Source: Aquibacillus sediminis
GTDB lineage: Bacteria; Bacillota; Bacilli; Bacillales; Amphibacillaceae
Direction of reading: 5' to 3'
DNA length: 64,000 bases
Assembly: GCF_005870085.1 (NCBI RefSeq)
Contig: NZ_SZNM01000004.1
Coordinates: forward strand, 186,001 to 250,000
Under the pieces are notes generated by a model that was given only the letters and a program-made list of their open reading frames with translations, was not told the origin of the DNA and did no database searches. The number at the start of each line of letters is the position of its first letter. Position 1 is the first letter of the stretch. Shown here piece by piece: positions 55,496 to 64,000 of the stretch. The translations under genes and the position numbers were made by a program.

Positions 55496-58300
55496 TTGAA
55501 TAAATTCGTCATCGTTGATTTAGAAACTACCGGACAGACACCTGCAAAAGGGGAACGGATCATTGAAATTGGAATAGTGGTGCTGCAAGATAACAAAATC
55601 GTTCGTGAGTATTCCAAATTGATCAATCCGAAAATTCCGATCCCGCCATTTGTCAGTTCCTTGACTGGAATTACAGATAATGATGTGATTGGTGCACCAA
55701 TGTTTGAAGAGGTTGCAGCAGAAATTGCCAGTCTTTTTGACGATAGTTATATTGTTGCACATAATGTACCTTTTGATTTAGGTTTTTTAAACTTTGAATT
55801 AAATCGAGCAGGTCTAGCCTCCCTTCACCAACCTGTAATTGATACAGTGGAATTATCTCGTATTTTATTACCTAGTGCGAATGGGTTTAAACTAAGTCAG
55901 TTATCGGAATACCTGTCATTGGAACATGGTGACCCGCATCGTGCCCTATCAGACGCGTATGTTACAGCGGAACTTCTATCTTTCTTGCTTGAGAAGCTTC
56001 AAACACTTCCATATGAAACGATTGCACAATTACAACAACTGGAACCTCGTTTAAAAAGTGATTTATTTCAGATTCTGGAAGAACGGTTACAGCAGTTGGC
56101 TTTTTCAACACAACCAAGAGAAGATTTAGAGGTTTATAGAGGTCTAGCCATAAAACAAGAACTAACAGAAGATGATTTCGAAATCAATCCATTGCCTTCA
56201 TTCGGTGACTTACTCGATCAGTTATTTAATCATGACGGTTCCTTTGCTAATACAATGGAGGAGTATGAAGAACGTCCTGGACAACGTCAAATGTCTGAGC
56301 AAATTTTTGATGCGTTTCAAGCAAACCAACACGCCTTGATCGAAGCGGAAACGGGAACAGGGAAATCACTGGCATATTTAATACCAGTACTTTATGATGC
56401 GGTTAAAAATAAACAGCGAGTAATCATTAGTACACATTTAATCCAATTACAAACACAATTATTAGAAAAAGAAGCCCCTGTGCTAAAAGAGTTGTTACCA
56501 TTTCCGTTTAAAACTGCTTTAATGAAAGGAAAACAACATTATTTAAGTTTACAGAAATTTGAACAAGAATTAATGGATTTGGGTCAAGATAACTATGATA
56601 TAACACTAACAAAGGCAATTATACTTGTCTGGCTAACTGAAACCATCACTGGTGATATTGATGAGATCCAATTGCCTTCCAGTGGGATGCGCTATTTTAG
56701 ACGGATTTCAACGGATAGTGAAGGAGTAATGGACCCTCATTCACCTTGGTTTTCAAGATCGTTCTATCAGAGAGCACGTGTGAAGGCTCACAAAGCTGAT
56801 GTCGTAATTACGAATCATGCTTTAATATGTTCAGATATGACAAGTGAATCTAATTTACTTCCATCATATAAAAGATTGATTGTTGATGAAGCTCATCATT
56901 TAGAGTCGACTGCATCGAAGCACTTTGGCTTGAAATTAGATTATGTAAGTATTCATAATTTGTTGAATTCGATTAGCCTCTCAAAACAAAGCAACCTTCT
57001 AACAACATTAACTAACCAATATAAACCTATCAAAAGGGTAGTAGATGATTTTAAATGGGAAAAATTGTGGGAGCAAACAAAAGAGGAATCTGATGAATTA
57101 TTTAGAATGATTTTCCGGTTTGTAAGCGGACATAGTGGAAAAGATATTACAGAAAATGATACGGGACGGTTGCAATGTCGAATTGACGACTCTGTCGTGA
57201 ATACGAAACAATGGAATGTAATTAAAGAGATGGTAGATAGACTGTCATTTAATGTAAGAGATTTAATACATATTCTCTCTAATGTCTTGTTAGAAGTGAA
57301 GCAATTAGATCAATTGAAGGACCAGACAGAATGCGAAAGTGAATTAAGAAATATCATCGAGCTATTGCAACGTGTGATCGATGATTGTGAGGAGCTATTT
57401 ATTAAACAAGTAGAAAACCAAGTAAGTTGGATAGAAATTGAAGCAAATGGTGCTAAAAATGCTGTTTATATTTATGCTGAACCAGTCAACGTTTCAACCT
57501 TACTTCAGGAAAACCTATTTGCGACGAAGCAATCCGTTGTACTAACAAGTGCCACCTTAACGATGAAACAATCGTTTGCGTTTATCAAAGAAAGACTGGG
57601 TCTTGGTGGGTATGAAGTGTTGGAATCGAAAATTGAATCACCATATGCTTATGAATCCCAAGTACAATTAATGGTTCCAGACGATTTTCCAAACATAAAA
57701 CATGGAAAAACAGAGGATTTTATAGTGGCAACATGTGAAGCCATTTATTCACTTGCTGAGGTAACGAATGGGCGTATGTTAGTACTGTTCACATCGTATG
57801 ATATGTTAAAAAAAACCTATTCCATGTTAAAAGAAATCATTACGACTGATCAATATATGCTGATCGCTCAAGGTATATCAAGTGGTAGTAGAGCTCGTTT
57901 AAAGAAAAATTTCCAAGCATTTGAAAAGGCAATTTTGTTAGGAACGAGTTCTTTTTGGGAAGGTGTTGATATTCCTGGTAGTGATTTGTCTTGTATTGTG
58001 ATCGTTCGTTTGCCGTTCCAACCTCCTAATCACCCAATTTATGAAGCAAAGTCTCAGCAACTGAAACAGGTTGGAAGAAATCCATTCATGGAACTAGCAT
58101 TACCTAATGCGGTTATTCGATTCAAACAAGGATTTGGTCGATTAATCCGTTCGAGTTCTGATCGAGGAATTGTCTTTGTCTGTGATGATCGCTTAATTAA
58201 CGCTCGATATGGAAAATATTTTGTTGAATCGATTCCCAAAGTACCATTGTCCTATCAAAGCACGCAAAAATTAATTCAAAAAGCACAGGATTGGTTATGA
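55496..58300 (+). CDS. dinG: DinG-type helicase with N-terminal exonuclease
   Basis: A protein of 934 residues (931 in B. subtilis DinG). A DnaQ-like DEDDh 3'-5' exonuclease comes first (Asp8 and Glu10 in VDLETTG; HNVPFDLGF; HRALSDAY near 143). A superfamily 2 XPD/DinG-type helicase follows, with Walker A ETGTGKS (about 286), DEAHH (about 466) and the C-terminal FGRLIRSSSDRG. The 4Cys Fe-S site of E. coli DinG is absent, as usual in Firmicutes. TTG start with GGAGGTGAT upstream. Confidence 0.94.
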   Translation: MNKFVIVDLETTGQTPAKGERIIEIGIVVLQDNKIVREYSKLINPKIPIPPFVSSLTGITDNDVIGAPMFEEVAAEIASLFDDSYIVAHNVPFDLGFLNFELNRAGLASLHQPVIDTVELSRILLPSANGFKLSQLSEYLSLEHGDPHRALSDAYVTAELLSFLLEKLQTLPYETIAQLQQLEPRLKSDLFQILEERLQQLAFSTQPREDLEVYRGLAIKQELTEDDFEINPLPSFGDLLDQLFNHDGSFANTMEEYEERPGQRQMSEQIFDAFQANQHALIEAETGTGKSLAYLIPVLYDAVKNKQRVIISTHLIQLQTQLLEKEAPVLKELLPFPFKTALMKGKQHYLSLQKFEQELMDLGQDNYDITLTKAIILVWLTETITGDIDEIQLPSSGMRYFRRISTDSEGVMDPHSPWFSRSFYQRARVKAHKADVVITNHALICSDMTSESNLLPSYKRLIVDEAHHLESTASKHFGLKLDYVSIHNLLNSISLSKQSNLLTTLTNQYKPIKRVVDDFKWEKLWEQTKEESDELFRMIFRFVSGHSGKDITENDTGRLQCRIDDSVVNTKQWNVIKEMVDRLSFNVRDLIHILSNVLLEVKQLDQLKDQTECESELRNIIELLQRVIDDCEELFIKQVENQVSWIEIEANGAKNAVYIYAEPVNVSTLLQENLFATKQSVVLTSATLTMKQSFAFIKERLGLGGYEVLESKIESPYAYESQVQLMVPDDFPNIKHGKTEDFIVATCEAIYSLAEVTNGRMLVLFTSYDMLKKTYSMLKEIITTDQYMLIAQGISSGSRARLKKNFQAFEKAILLGTSSFWEGVDIPGSDLSCIVIVRLPFQPPNHPIYEAKSQQLKQVGRNPFMELALPNAVIRFKQGFGRLIRSSSDRGIVFVCDDRLINARYGKYFVESIPKVPLSYQSTQKLIQKAQDWL

Positions 58301-58358
58301 TACGTTTTGAATTTTTACATACCCTATGATTAGATTGATGAGGTTAGGGTGATAGAGA

Positions 58359-59168
58359 ATGAGACGTTTCAGACAAATTATTATTTTGACATGCTTAGTT
58401 ATTTTGTTCACGAATGTTATGGTTCCAATCAAGAGCGAAGCAGCAGAAAGTCAACCAAAACTCTACAAGGATGAACTATATGTTGCATTTTTTAACTTAC
58501 CCGATGGGGAAGCAACCTTAATTAATGTAAAAGATGGACCGAATATACTTATTAATACCGGTTCGAAGCAAAGTGAAGAAAGTCTTTTGTCACAGTTAAA
58601 GGAATTAAATATTAGCATGATTGATACATTAATTCTGACAAAACAAACAAACGATTATTGTGGAAATACAAAACGGATTGTGGATCGGTTTAAGATCGAG
58701 GAAATTGTCCACGCAGGAGATATAAACGAAACCTGTATGGGGGACCTTCCACAAGAACAATTTAATCAATGGAAAACTTCTGACTTAAATGAAGTGAGTG
58801 ATCAATTATTCTTTAAAGTATTGAAAGCAGAAATTGACGGTGAAATGTCCCTAGCCATTACTTACGGGGAAACTTCTGTGATGTACTTAAGTACTAGTGA
58901 TGTAAAAGATGAAGAAGAGATACTAAATTATCCACTGGAACCTGAAATCTTAAAAATCGCGGATTATGGGACAGGTCAATCACCAAGTTCTTCCTTCTTG
59001 ACTGAGATTGATCCTCATCTAAGTGTTGTATTTAATTGTGAAAATTGTATACCAAATGAAGGGTTAATTGAACGTCTAAATGAGTCATGGATTGATGTTT
59101 ATCATTTAGAACGAGTGGGGACAACCATAATTCGGATGAACTTAGACACTTACGAAGTCGTCTCATAA
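58359..59168 (+). CDS. Secreted protein with degenerate metallo-beta-lactamase fold
   Basis: A protein of 269 residues with a signal peptide (about 1-29, cut near SEAA). The body resembles the beta-lactamase-like domain of ComEC-type proteins: VAFFNLPDGEATLINVKDG (GDADA-type start) and DTLILTKQTNDYCGN (88-102). In active enzymes that block is LILTHxHxDHxG; here the His/Asp metal ligands are replaced (Lys95, Thr97, Asn98). It is probably not a metallohydrolase. GGGTG and TAGGG precede the ATG. The function is unknown; it may bind a ligand outside the cell. Confidence 0.68.
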   Translation: MRRFRQIIILTCLVILFTNVMVPIKSEAAESQPKLYKDELYVAFFNLPDGEATLINVKDGPNILINTGSKQSEESLLSQLKELNISMIDTLILTKQTNDYCGNTKRIVDRFKIEEIVHAGDINETCMGDLPQEQFNQWKTSDLNEVSDQLFFKVLKAEIDGEMSLAITYGETSVMYLSTSDVKDEEEILNYPLEPEILKIADYGTGQSPSSSFLTEIDPHLSVVFNCENCIPNEGLIERLNESWIDVYHLERVGTTIIRMNLDTYEVVS

Positions 59169-59233
59169 TTAATGAAACTGAACCTTTGAACATGAAACAT
59201 GTTGCAGTTTTAATCCATTTTAAATAATAGCAA

Positions 59234-59261
59234 ATTCGGCATTCCTAGTTGAATGCCGAAT
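59234..59261. other. Perfect 11-bp hairpin after the beta-lactamase-fold gene
   Basis: ATTCGGCATTC pairs with GAATGCCGAAT across a six-base loop. There is no T-run on either strand, so it is not a standard terminator. It could be an mRNA 3' end stabiliser. Confidence 0.5.
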
Positions 59262-59385
59262 ATACATATTATGGTAAAGTCTGTTCCTAAAGGGATGTAG
59301 TTTTGCTACAATAGAGGTTATAACTTGGAGTAAATGCAGAGTTGTACTAAGTTTATTTAGGTAGTATCCATTCGAAATGAGCATG

Positions 59386-59478
59386 AAAAAAAACTGTGCG
59401 CTATTAGAGCGCACAGAAAAAAATGTGAGTTAGGGAAATTTGTTGAAAAAAATACTGTTGTCCATCAAAATGGAAGAT
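59386..59478 (-). ncRNA. Candidate small RNA upstream of ypmA
   Basis: On the minus strand, a sigma-A-like promoter (TTGAAA, 17 bases, TATAAC; 59513 down to 59485) should start a transcript near 59478. It would end at a strong terminator (CTGTGCGC with GCGCACAG, then eight T; 59416 down to 59386). The product of about 93 nt has a small hairpin near its 5' end (TCCAT-TTTG-ATGGA) and no open reading frame. No gene lies upstream on this strand that could use the terminator. Confidence 0.5.
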
Positions 59479-59483
59479 GAAAC

Positions 59484-59513
59484 TGTTATAATAAAAAGGG
59501 TATTTGTTTTCAA
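59484..59513. promoter_or_regulatory. Overlapping divergent promoters (ypmA / small RNA)
   Basis: On the + strand, the extended -10 TGTTATAAT (59484-59492) fits a promoter for ypmA-ypmB. On the minus strand, TATAAC (59490-59485) with TTGAAA (59513-59508) and a 17-base spacer forms a second promoter. The two -10 boxes share four base pairs. Confidence 0.5.
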
Positions 59514-59600
59514 CTTATTACTATTGTTAATCATTTTCTCAAACTTATGACTTGTAAATTTTGAGAGTTTGAAAAAATAGTATTTGTGGAGGGTAAGGTT

Positions 59601-59774
59601 ATGGATCATAATAAGATTGAAACATTATCAACAATAAAGATTCAATATTCCGAAGACCTATATAAGGTTGTAGATGGGTTGAATCGTACGTTAAAAGAAG
59701 ATGATTTAATGTTTGGACTTGCATTGGATGAGGATGATCATGAAAAAGCGATATTTACCATTTACCGTACCTAG
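59601..59774 (+). CDS. ypmA: YpmA family protein (DUF4264)
   Basis: A protein of 57 residues with STIKIQYSEDLYKVVDGLNRTLK and an acidic end (LDEDDHEKAIFTIYRT), matching the small YpmA family of Bacillus (56 residues). The ATG at 59601 has GGAGGG upstream. It overlaps ypmB by 35 bases. The function is unknown. The likely promoter is the extended -10 at 59484. Confidence 0.82.
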   Translation: MDHNKIETLSTIKIQYSEDLYKVVDGLNRTLKEDDLMFGLALDEDDHEKAIFTIYRT

Positions 59775-60270
59775 ATGGTTGACATGGGTGTTACTCATTT
59801 GTTTTGTTTTATTCATTGTATTGGCGATTTATTTGATTTCAATATACAATGAAGTACAACAAAGCAAACAATCTGGGTTTCAAGCATCAGAAGAACTTGC
59901 TTTATCCAAAACAGATCTTACTTCAGTAAAAAATGTAACCAGATACCATGGAGAGACACATTATCATGTCGTTGTAGGATCAACCCAAGATGACGAGGCT
60001 GCAATTGTTTATGTACCTGTAGACACAGAAGAGCAGAAGCTACAATTCTTCGACGCAGAGTCGTTTGTTAGTAGGGAGGATGTCATCAGTAGTTGGCAAA
60101 CTTCGTGTTCTTCTTGTCAATTTATCAGTGCAAATTTAGCGATTGACAATCAGCGTCCATTATGGGAAATAAAATACATAGATAATCAAGATCGTTATGT
60201 GTTTGAATATTTTTTATTAGAAGATGGCACAAGTTATGAACATTTTCGCTTACAACGATCTTTGTATTAG
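59740..60270 (+). CDS. ypmB: Membrane-anchored PepSY-like protein YpmB (DUF5590)
   Basis: A protein of 176 residues with one N-terminal transmembrane helix (about 10-34, WLTWVLLICFVLFIVLAIYL) and an outer domain with PepSY-like features (SEELALSKTDLTSVKNVTRYHG). Corresponds to YpmB before aspB in B. subtilis. ATG at 59740 with GAGGA upstream, inside the end of ypmA. The role is unknown. Confidence 0.87.
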   Translation: MKKRYLPFTVPRWLTWVLLICFVLFIVLAIYLISIYNEVQQSKQSGFQASEELALSKTDLTSVKNVTRYHGETHYHVVVGSTQDDEAAIVYVPVDTEEQKLQFFDAESFVSREDVISSWQTSCSSCQFISANLAIDNQRPLWEIKYIDNQDRYVFEYFLLEDGTSYEHFRLQRSLY

Positions 60271-60285
60271 GGAAGGGGATTTTAT

Positions 60286-61467
60286 ATGGAATTAGCAAAA
60301 AGAGTGCAAACCTTAACACCATCATCAACATTAGCAATTACTGCCAAAGCGAAGGCATTAAAACAAGAAGGTCATGATGTAATTGGCCTTGGAGCGGGAG
60401 AGCCAGATTTTAATACGCCAGAACATATTTTAACGGCAGCTAGTAAAGCGATGCATGACGGACTCACCAAGTATACACCGGCTGGGGGAACCGTTGAATT
60501 AAAGCAAGCTATTGTTGATAAAATGAAAAAGGATCAAGGGCTAACATATGCTAGTGAGCAGGTGATTGTGACAACTGGCGCCAAGCATGCCTTATACACG
60601 TTATTCCAAGTATTACTAAATCCAGCAGATGAAGTGATCGTACCTGCCCCTTATTGGGTAAGCTATCCAGAACAAATTAAGTTGGCTGAAGGAACGCCGG
60701 TGTTCTTAGAAGCAAAGGAATCAAATCAGTTTAAAATCACACCAGAACAACTGGAACAGACCATTACCACCAAAACCAAAGCAGTAATTATTAATTCGCC
60801 AAGTAATCCAACTGGTGTAATGTACACGGAAGAGGAGCTAAAGGCGCTTGGTGAGGTTTGTTTAAAACATAATATTCTAATCGTTTCTGATGAAATTTAT
60901 GAAAAATTAATCTATACGGATCAGGCACACATTTCGATTGCCCAAATTTCATCGGAACTAAAGGAACAAACGATTATTATTAATGGTGTATCGAAGTCCC
61001 ACTCGATGACAGGCTGGAGAATTGGTTTTGCTGTAGGAAATCAAACCATTATTAAGGCGATGTCCAATCTAGCTTCTCATTCTACCTCGAACCCAACATC
61101 GATTGCACAATATGCAGCGCTTTCGGCGTACACATCGTCAGGTGAGCAAGTGGAAGTGATGCGTCGAGCATTTGAAGATCGACTTGCTAAGTTGTATGAT
61201 TGGATTGTAGATATTCCAGGCATCACTTGTGTCAAACCTAAAGGTGCTTTTTACTTATTCCCAAATGTTAGTGAGGCTGTCAAAAATAATGGTTTTTCAA
61301 CCGTGGATGATTGGGTGAAGGCATTATTAGAAGAAGAGAAGGTTGCACTAGTTCCTGGATCAGGGTTTGGATCGCCAAATAATGTTCGCTTGTCGTATGC
61401 AACTTCATTGGATCAATTAGAAGAAGCTGCAAAACGTATAAAACGGTTTGTGTTAAATCATCAATAA
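60286..61467 (+). CDS. aspB: Aspartate aminotransferase
   Basis: PLP-dependent class I aminotransferase of 393 residues (AspB in B. subtilis). NSPSNPTG (about 169), SDEIYEK (about 200) and the PLP-lysine segment GVSKSHSMTGWRIGF (about 233) are intact. Interconverts aspartate and oxaloacetate. AAGGGG precedes the ATG. Together with asnS downstream (22 bases) it links aspartate supply and asparagine charging. Confidence 0.94.
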   Translation: MELAKRVQTLTPSSTLAITAKAKALKQEGHDVIGLGAGEPDFNTPEHILTAASKAMHDGLTKYTPAGGTVELKQAIVDKMKKDQGLTYASEQVIVTTGAKHALYTLFQVLLNPADEVIVPAPYWVSYPEQIKLAEGTPVFLEAKESNQFKITPEQLEQTITTKTKAVIINSPSNPTGVMYTEEELKALGEVCLKHNILIVSDEIYEKLIYTDQAHISIAQISSELKEQTIIINGVSKSHSMTGWRIGFAVGNQTIIKAMSNLASHSTSNPTSIAQYAALSAYTSSGEQVEVMRRAFEDRLAKLYDWIVDIPGITCVKPKGAFYLFPNVSEAVKNNGFSTVDDWVKALLEEEKVALVPGSGFGSPNNVRLSYATSLDQLEEAAKRIKRFVLNHQ

Positions 61468-61489
61468 GTATTATCGGAGGTAAGAAGTA

Positions 61490-62782
61490 TTGAAAACAAC
61501 AATAGATCAAGTAGCAAAATATGTAGGTGAAGAAGTAACAATAGGAGCTTGGCTTGCCAATAAGCGTTCTAGTGGTAAAATTGCCTTTTTACAATTAAGA
61601 GATGGAACTGGCTTTTTCCAAGGTGTTGTTGTAAAAGCAGCTGTATCTGAGGAAGTATTCCAGCTAGCGAAAAGTGTCACACAAGAGTCATCATTATACG
61701 TTACAGGAACTGTTGCAGAGGACACTCGTTCACCATTCGGATACGAATTACAAGTAACAAATATCGAAGTGATTCATGAAGCGATCGATTATCCAATAAC
61801 ACCAAAAGAACACGGTACAGAATTTTTAATGGATCATCGTCACTTATGGTTACGTTCTAAGAAACAACATGCGATCATGAAAATTCGTAATGAGATTATC
61901 CGTTCAACCTATGAATTCTTTAATGAAAATGGCTATACGAAAATTGACCCACCGATTTTAACTGGTTCATCAGCAGAAGGAACGACAGAATTGTTCCATA
62001 CGCAATATTTTGATGAGGAAGCCTATCTATCTCAAAGTGGTCAACTGTACATGGAAGCAGCGGCAATGGCATTTGGAAAAGTATTTTCCTTTGGACCAAC
62101 ATTCCGTGCTGAAAAATCGAAAACAAGAAGACACTTAATTGAATTCTGGATGATTGAGCCTGAGATGGCTTTTATGGACCATGAAGAAAGCTTACAAGTC
62201 CAAGAACAGTATGTCAGTCATGTTGTTCAATCCGTTCTGAAAAATTGTAAGTTGGAATTAAACACATTAGAACGAGATGTAGAAAAACTAGAAAAAATTC
62301 AAGCACCGTTCCCAAGGATTTCTTATGACGATGCGGTTACATTATTAAAAGAACAAGGTTTCGATGATATTGAATGGGGCGAAGACTTTGGAGCACCTCA
62401 TGAAACAGCGATTGCAGAAAGCTTTGATAAGCCAGTGTTCATCACGAATTATCCTGCAGAAATTAAAGCATTCTACATGAAGCCTGATCCAAACCGACCA
62501 GAGGTTGTTCTATGTGCCGACCTAATTGCACCAGAAGGTTATGGAGAAGTGATCGGCGGTTCCCAACGAATTGATGATTTAGCATTAATGGAACAACGAT
62601 ACCAGGAACATAATTTAACTGGAGAAGCTTATCAATGGTATTTAGAATTACGTAAATATGGTAGTGTACCACACTCAGGGTTCGGATTAGGTTTAGAGAG
62701 AACAGTTGCTTGGATTGCAGGTGTTGATCATGTGAGAGAAACCATTCCATTCCCAAGACTATTAAACCGTCTATATCCATAA
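61490..62782 (+). CDS. asnS: Asparaginyl-tRNA synthetase
   Basis: A class II aminoacyl-tRNA synthetase of 430 residues. An N-terminal OB-fold anticodon-binding domain (~1-110, [24 protein letters not shown]) is followed by the catalytic core. Motif 2 has [21 protein letters not shown] (split: [12 protein letters not shown] then EFWMIEPE) and motif 3 [14 protein letters not shown] start with GGAGG upstream. Ended by a strong stem. No T-box leader is seen. Confidence 0.95.
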   Translation: MKTTIDQVAKYVGEEVTIGAWLANKRSSGKIAFLQLRDGTGFFQGVVVKAAVSEEVFQLAKSVTQESSLYVTGTVAEDTRSPFGYELQVTNIEVIHEAIDYPITPKEHGTEFLMDHRHLWLRSKKQHAIMKIRNEIIRSTYEFFNENGYTKIDPPILTGSSAEGTTELFHTQYFDEEAYLSQSGQLYMEAAAMAFGKVFSFGPTFRAEKSKTRRHLIEFWMIEPEMAFMDHEESLQVQEQYVSHVVQSVLKNCKLELNTLERDVEKLEKIQAPFPRISYDDAVTLLKEQGFDDIEWGEDFGAPHETAIAESFDKPVFITNYPAEIKAFYMKPDPNRPEVVLCADLIAPEGYGEVIGGSQRIDDLALMEQRYQEHNLTGEAYQWYLELRKYGSVPHSGFGLGLERTVAWIAGVDHVRETIPFPRLLNRLYP

Positions 62783-62791
62783 AATTTCTTA

Positions 62792-62826
62792 AAATCCCTT
62801 GTAACTGATATGTTACAAGGGATTTA
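62792..62826 (+). terminator. Terminator of aspB-asnS
   Basis: AATCCCTTGTAAC pairs perfectly with GTTACAAGGGATT. The T-run after it is short, so efficiency is uncertain. Confidence 0.75.
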
Positions 62827-62878
62827 TATCTTTAACATTTGTGTGTGGTGTTGCTTTTTCATTAGTGTATTTAAACGT

Positions 62879-62901
62879 AAAATCACGTCGGATTTTCTAT
62901 C
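62879..62901. repeat. Short repeated hairpin motif, copy 2
   Basis: AAAATCACGTCGGATTTTCT and ATC, closely similar to 609-636. It lies about 80 bases before the dnaD -10. Confidence 0.4.
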
Positions 62902-62977
62902 TAAGTGAAAAACTACAACATACAAAAAGTGTGCATGTCTTGACAAATTTTGTGGTGTCTTACTTGTTGTTCATTCA

Positions 62978-62986
62978 TGCTATAAT
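62978..62986 (+). promoter_or_regulatory. Extended -10 promoter of dnaD
   Basis: TGCTATAAT, an extended -10, lies about 20 bases before the dnaD start. No good -35 is in place; TTGACA at 62940 is too far away. Confidence 0.55.
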
Positions 62987-63006
62987 ATTTCTTGAGGTGA
63001 ATGTTA

Positions 63007-63705
63007 ATGGTTCAGCAGCAAATTAGTTATCAAGCAATTATTAATGATCAGATGGTGTTACCATCGATATTGTTTAAGAATTACCATTTATTAGGTTTAA
63101 ATGAAACTGAGGTTATGGTGATTCTTCAAATTCATCGTTTTCAAAATGAGGGAAACAGTTTTCCGACACCAAGTGATCTTGCAGGCTTTCTTTCGATTAC
63201 TGAAGACGAATGTTCGCAAGTATTAAGAAAACTGATCCAAAAAAATATTTTAGCGATTGAACAATATAAAAATGATCACAATATCTTAGATGAAAAGTAT
63301 TCGTTAGAAAGTTTATGGAATCAATTATATAATCCCAAAAAACAAAAACAACCATCAAAAGAACAGGATTCATCCAATATCTTTATTTTATTTGAACAAG
63401 AATTTGGTCGTCCTTTATCACCATTTGAAATTGAAACAATTAATATTTGGATTGATGAGGATGAACAACAACCATCTTTAATCAAAGCAGCATTACGAGA
63501 GGCTGTTTTGATGGGAAAGTTAAATTTCAGATATATCGACCGTATCCTCAGAGAATGGAAGCGAAAAGGGATTCGTTCTGTTGAACAAGCCCGAAATCAT
63601 AGTAAGTCATTCCATGGTAATCAAGCGACAAGCAAAGTGAGTCAAACAGAAAGCCAACCAAAAAGAGACGTATCTTTATATTATAATTGGCTGGAAGAAG
63701 AGTAA
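63007..63705 (+). CDS. dnaD: DNA replication initiation protein DnaD
   Basis: Helicase-loading and replication-restart protein of 232 residues, equal to B. subtilis. The N-terminal winged-helix domain (1-110, with NYHLLGLNETEVMVIL) is followed by the C-terminal DnaD domain (~125-205, EFGRPLSPFEIETI and LNFRYIDRILREWKRKGI) and the end YYNWLEE. ATG 63007 has GAGGTGA nine bases before it. Followed by nth, as in B. subtilis. Confidence 0.95.
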   Translation: MVQQQISYQAIINDQMVLPSILFKNYHLLGLNETEVMVILQIHRFQNEGNSFPTPSDLAGFLSITEDECSQVLRKLIQKNILAIEQYKNDHNILDEKYSLESLWNQLYNPKKQKQPSKEQDSSNIFILFEQEFGRPLSPFEIETINIWIDEDEQQPSLIKAALREAVLMGKLNFRYIDRILREWKRKGIRSVEQARNHSKSFHGNQATSKVSQTESQPKRDVSLYYNWLEEE

Positions 63706-63721
63706 GTGAAGGTGAATAACA

Positions 63722-64000
63722 ATGTTAAATAAAAAACAAATCAGGTATTGCCTGGATGCTATGAAAGAAATGTTTCCTAGAGCGGAATGTGAACTCGTGC
63801 ATAAAAATCCTTTCGAATTAGTGATTGCTGTTTTGTTATCTGCGCAATGTACGGATGCATTAGTGAACAAAGTGACCAAAACGTTGTTTCAGAAATATCA
63901 AACACCAGAAGATTATTTGGCTGTTTCATTAGAAGAATTGCAGCAAGATATTCGCTCGATTGGCTTATACCGTAATAAAGCTAAAAATATTCAAAAACTA
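63722..64000 (+). CDS. nth: Endonuclease III (N-terminal part, runs off the window)
   Basis: The first 93 residues of a DNA glycosylase/AP lyase for oxidised pyrimidines. NPFELVIAVLLSAQCTDALVNKV and the following helices match endonuclease III (LLSAQTTD-type), and IGLYRNKAKNI is typical. The helix-hairpin-helix and the Fe-S cysteines would be beyond the right edge. GGTGA precedes the ATG. It is cut by the window, not by mutation. Confidence 0.93.
   Translation, partial: MLNKKQIRYCLDAMKEMFPRAECELVHKNPFELVIAVLLSAQCTDALVNKVTKTLFQKYQTPEDYLAVSLEELQQDIRSIGLYRNKAKNIQKL

Noticed and set aside
61280-61510. Possible T-box leader before asnS
   Set aside because: Only 22 bases separate aspB and asnS, and no T-box sequence or specifier stem is seen.
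62940-62945. TTGACA before dnaD as -35
   Set aside because: It is 35 bases from the TATAAT box, too far to form one promoter.

Overview
The window is a stretch of chromosome from a low-GC, endospore-forming, aerobic member of the Bacillaceae. The gene order follows the Bacillus subtilis fer-recS ... nth segment almost gene for gene. The many lineage-specific gaps and the Bacillaceae-type intergenic repeats suggest a halotolerant relative such as Gracilibacillus or Oceanobacillus; that assignment is inference. I see no prophage, transposase, CRISPR array, rRNA or tRNA. Nearly all genes are on the + strand. The exceptions are fer, the cotJ operon, ansA, ypjC and one candidate small RNA.

Layout. 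Bases 1-770 hold no gene but carry two structured repeats in opposite orientation. 0.8-10.2 kb: ferredoxin, YpbB/RecQ helicase pair, a CPBP protease, the cotJABC spore-coat operon (minus strand), a CBS protein, YpbG, the MecA paralogue YpbH and glutamate dehydrogenase. 10.4-19.9 kb: bacillithiol-disulfide reductase YpdA, asparaginase (minus), PrsW, the germination pair sleB-ypeB, the PilZ receptor ypfA, cmk, plsC and an S1-type RNA-binding protein. 20-28.3 kb: yphA/yphB and small partner, der, gpsA, spoVIF, yphE, yphF, spoIVA and hbs. 28.6-34.5 kb: TRAP (mtrB), the menaquinone genes hepS-menG-hepT, ndk, cheR and the start of the aro operon. 33.3-39.5 kb: aroC-aroB-aroH-hisC-tyrA-aroA, with no trp operon inside. 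39.5-47.4 kb: a degenerate amidohydrolase-like gene, ypiA, ypiB, ypiF, qcrABC, ypjA, ypjB and a zinc metallopeptidase. 47.7-64 kb: ypjC (minus), dapB, mgsA, bshA, cca, birA, panB, panC, dinG, a degenerate metallo-beta-lactamase-fold protein, ypmA, ypmB, aspB, asnS, dnaD and the start of nth.

Functional themes. HepS/HepT and MenG make menaquinone, which feeds the QcrABC complex. The aro genes supply chorismate for aromatic amino acids and menaquinone. The sporulation and germination set is scattered through the window (CotJ, SleB/YpeB, SpoVIF, SpoIVA, YpjB, YphB). YpdA and BshA belong to bacillithiol metabolism. Compared with B. subtilis, this locus lacks folE before mtrB, trpEDCFBA between aroH and hisC, bshB1 before bshA, and panD after panC; they may lie elsewhere in the genome.

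No large new system was found. The most interesting unexplained signals are non-coding. They are (i) a candidate ~93-nt minus-strand small RNA beside ypmA, with its own promoter overlapping the ypmA -10 and its own terminator; (ii) an attenuator-like set of mutually exclusive stems upstream of the c-di-GMP receptor gene ypfA; (iii) a perfect 13-bp inverted repeat straddling the predicted ndk promoter; and (iv) two families of structured intergenic repeats. Two genes look like enzymes that have lost their catalytic residues (39547-40416 and 58359-59168).
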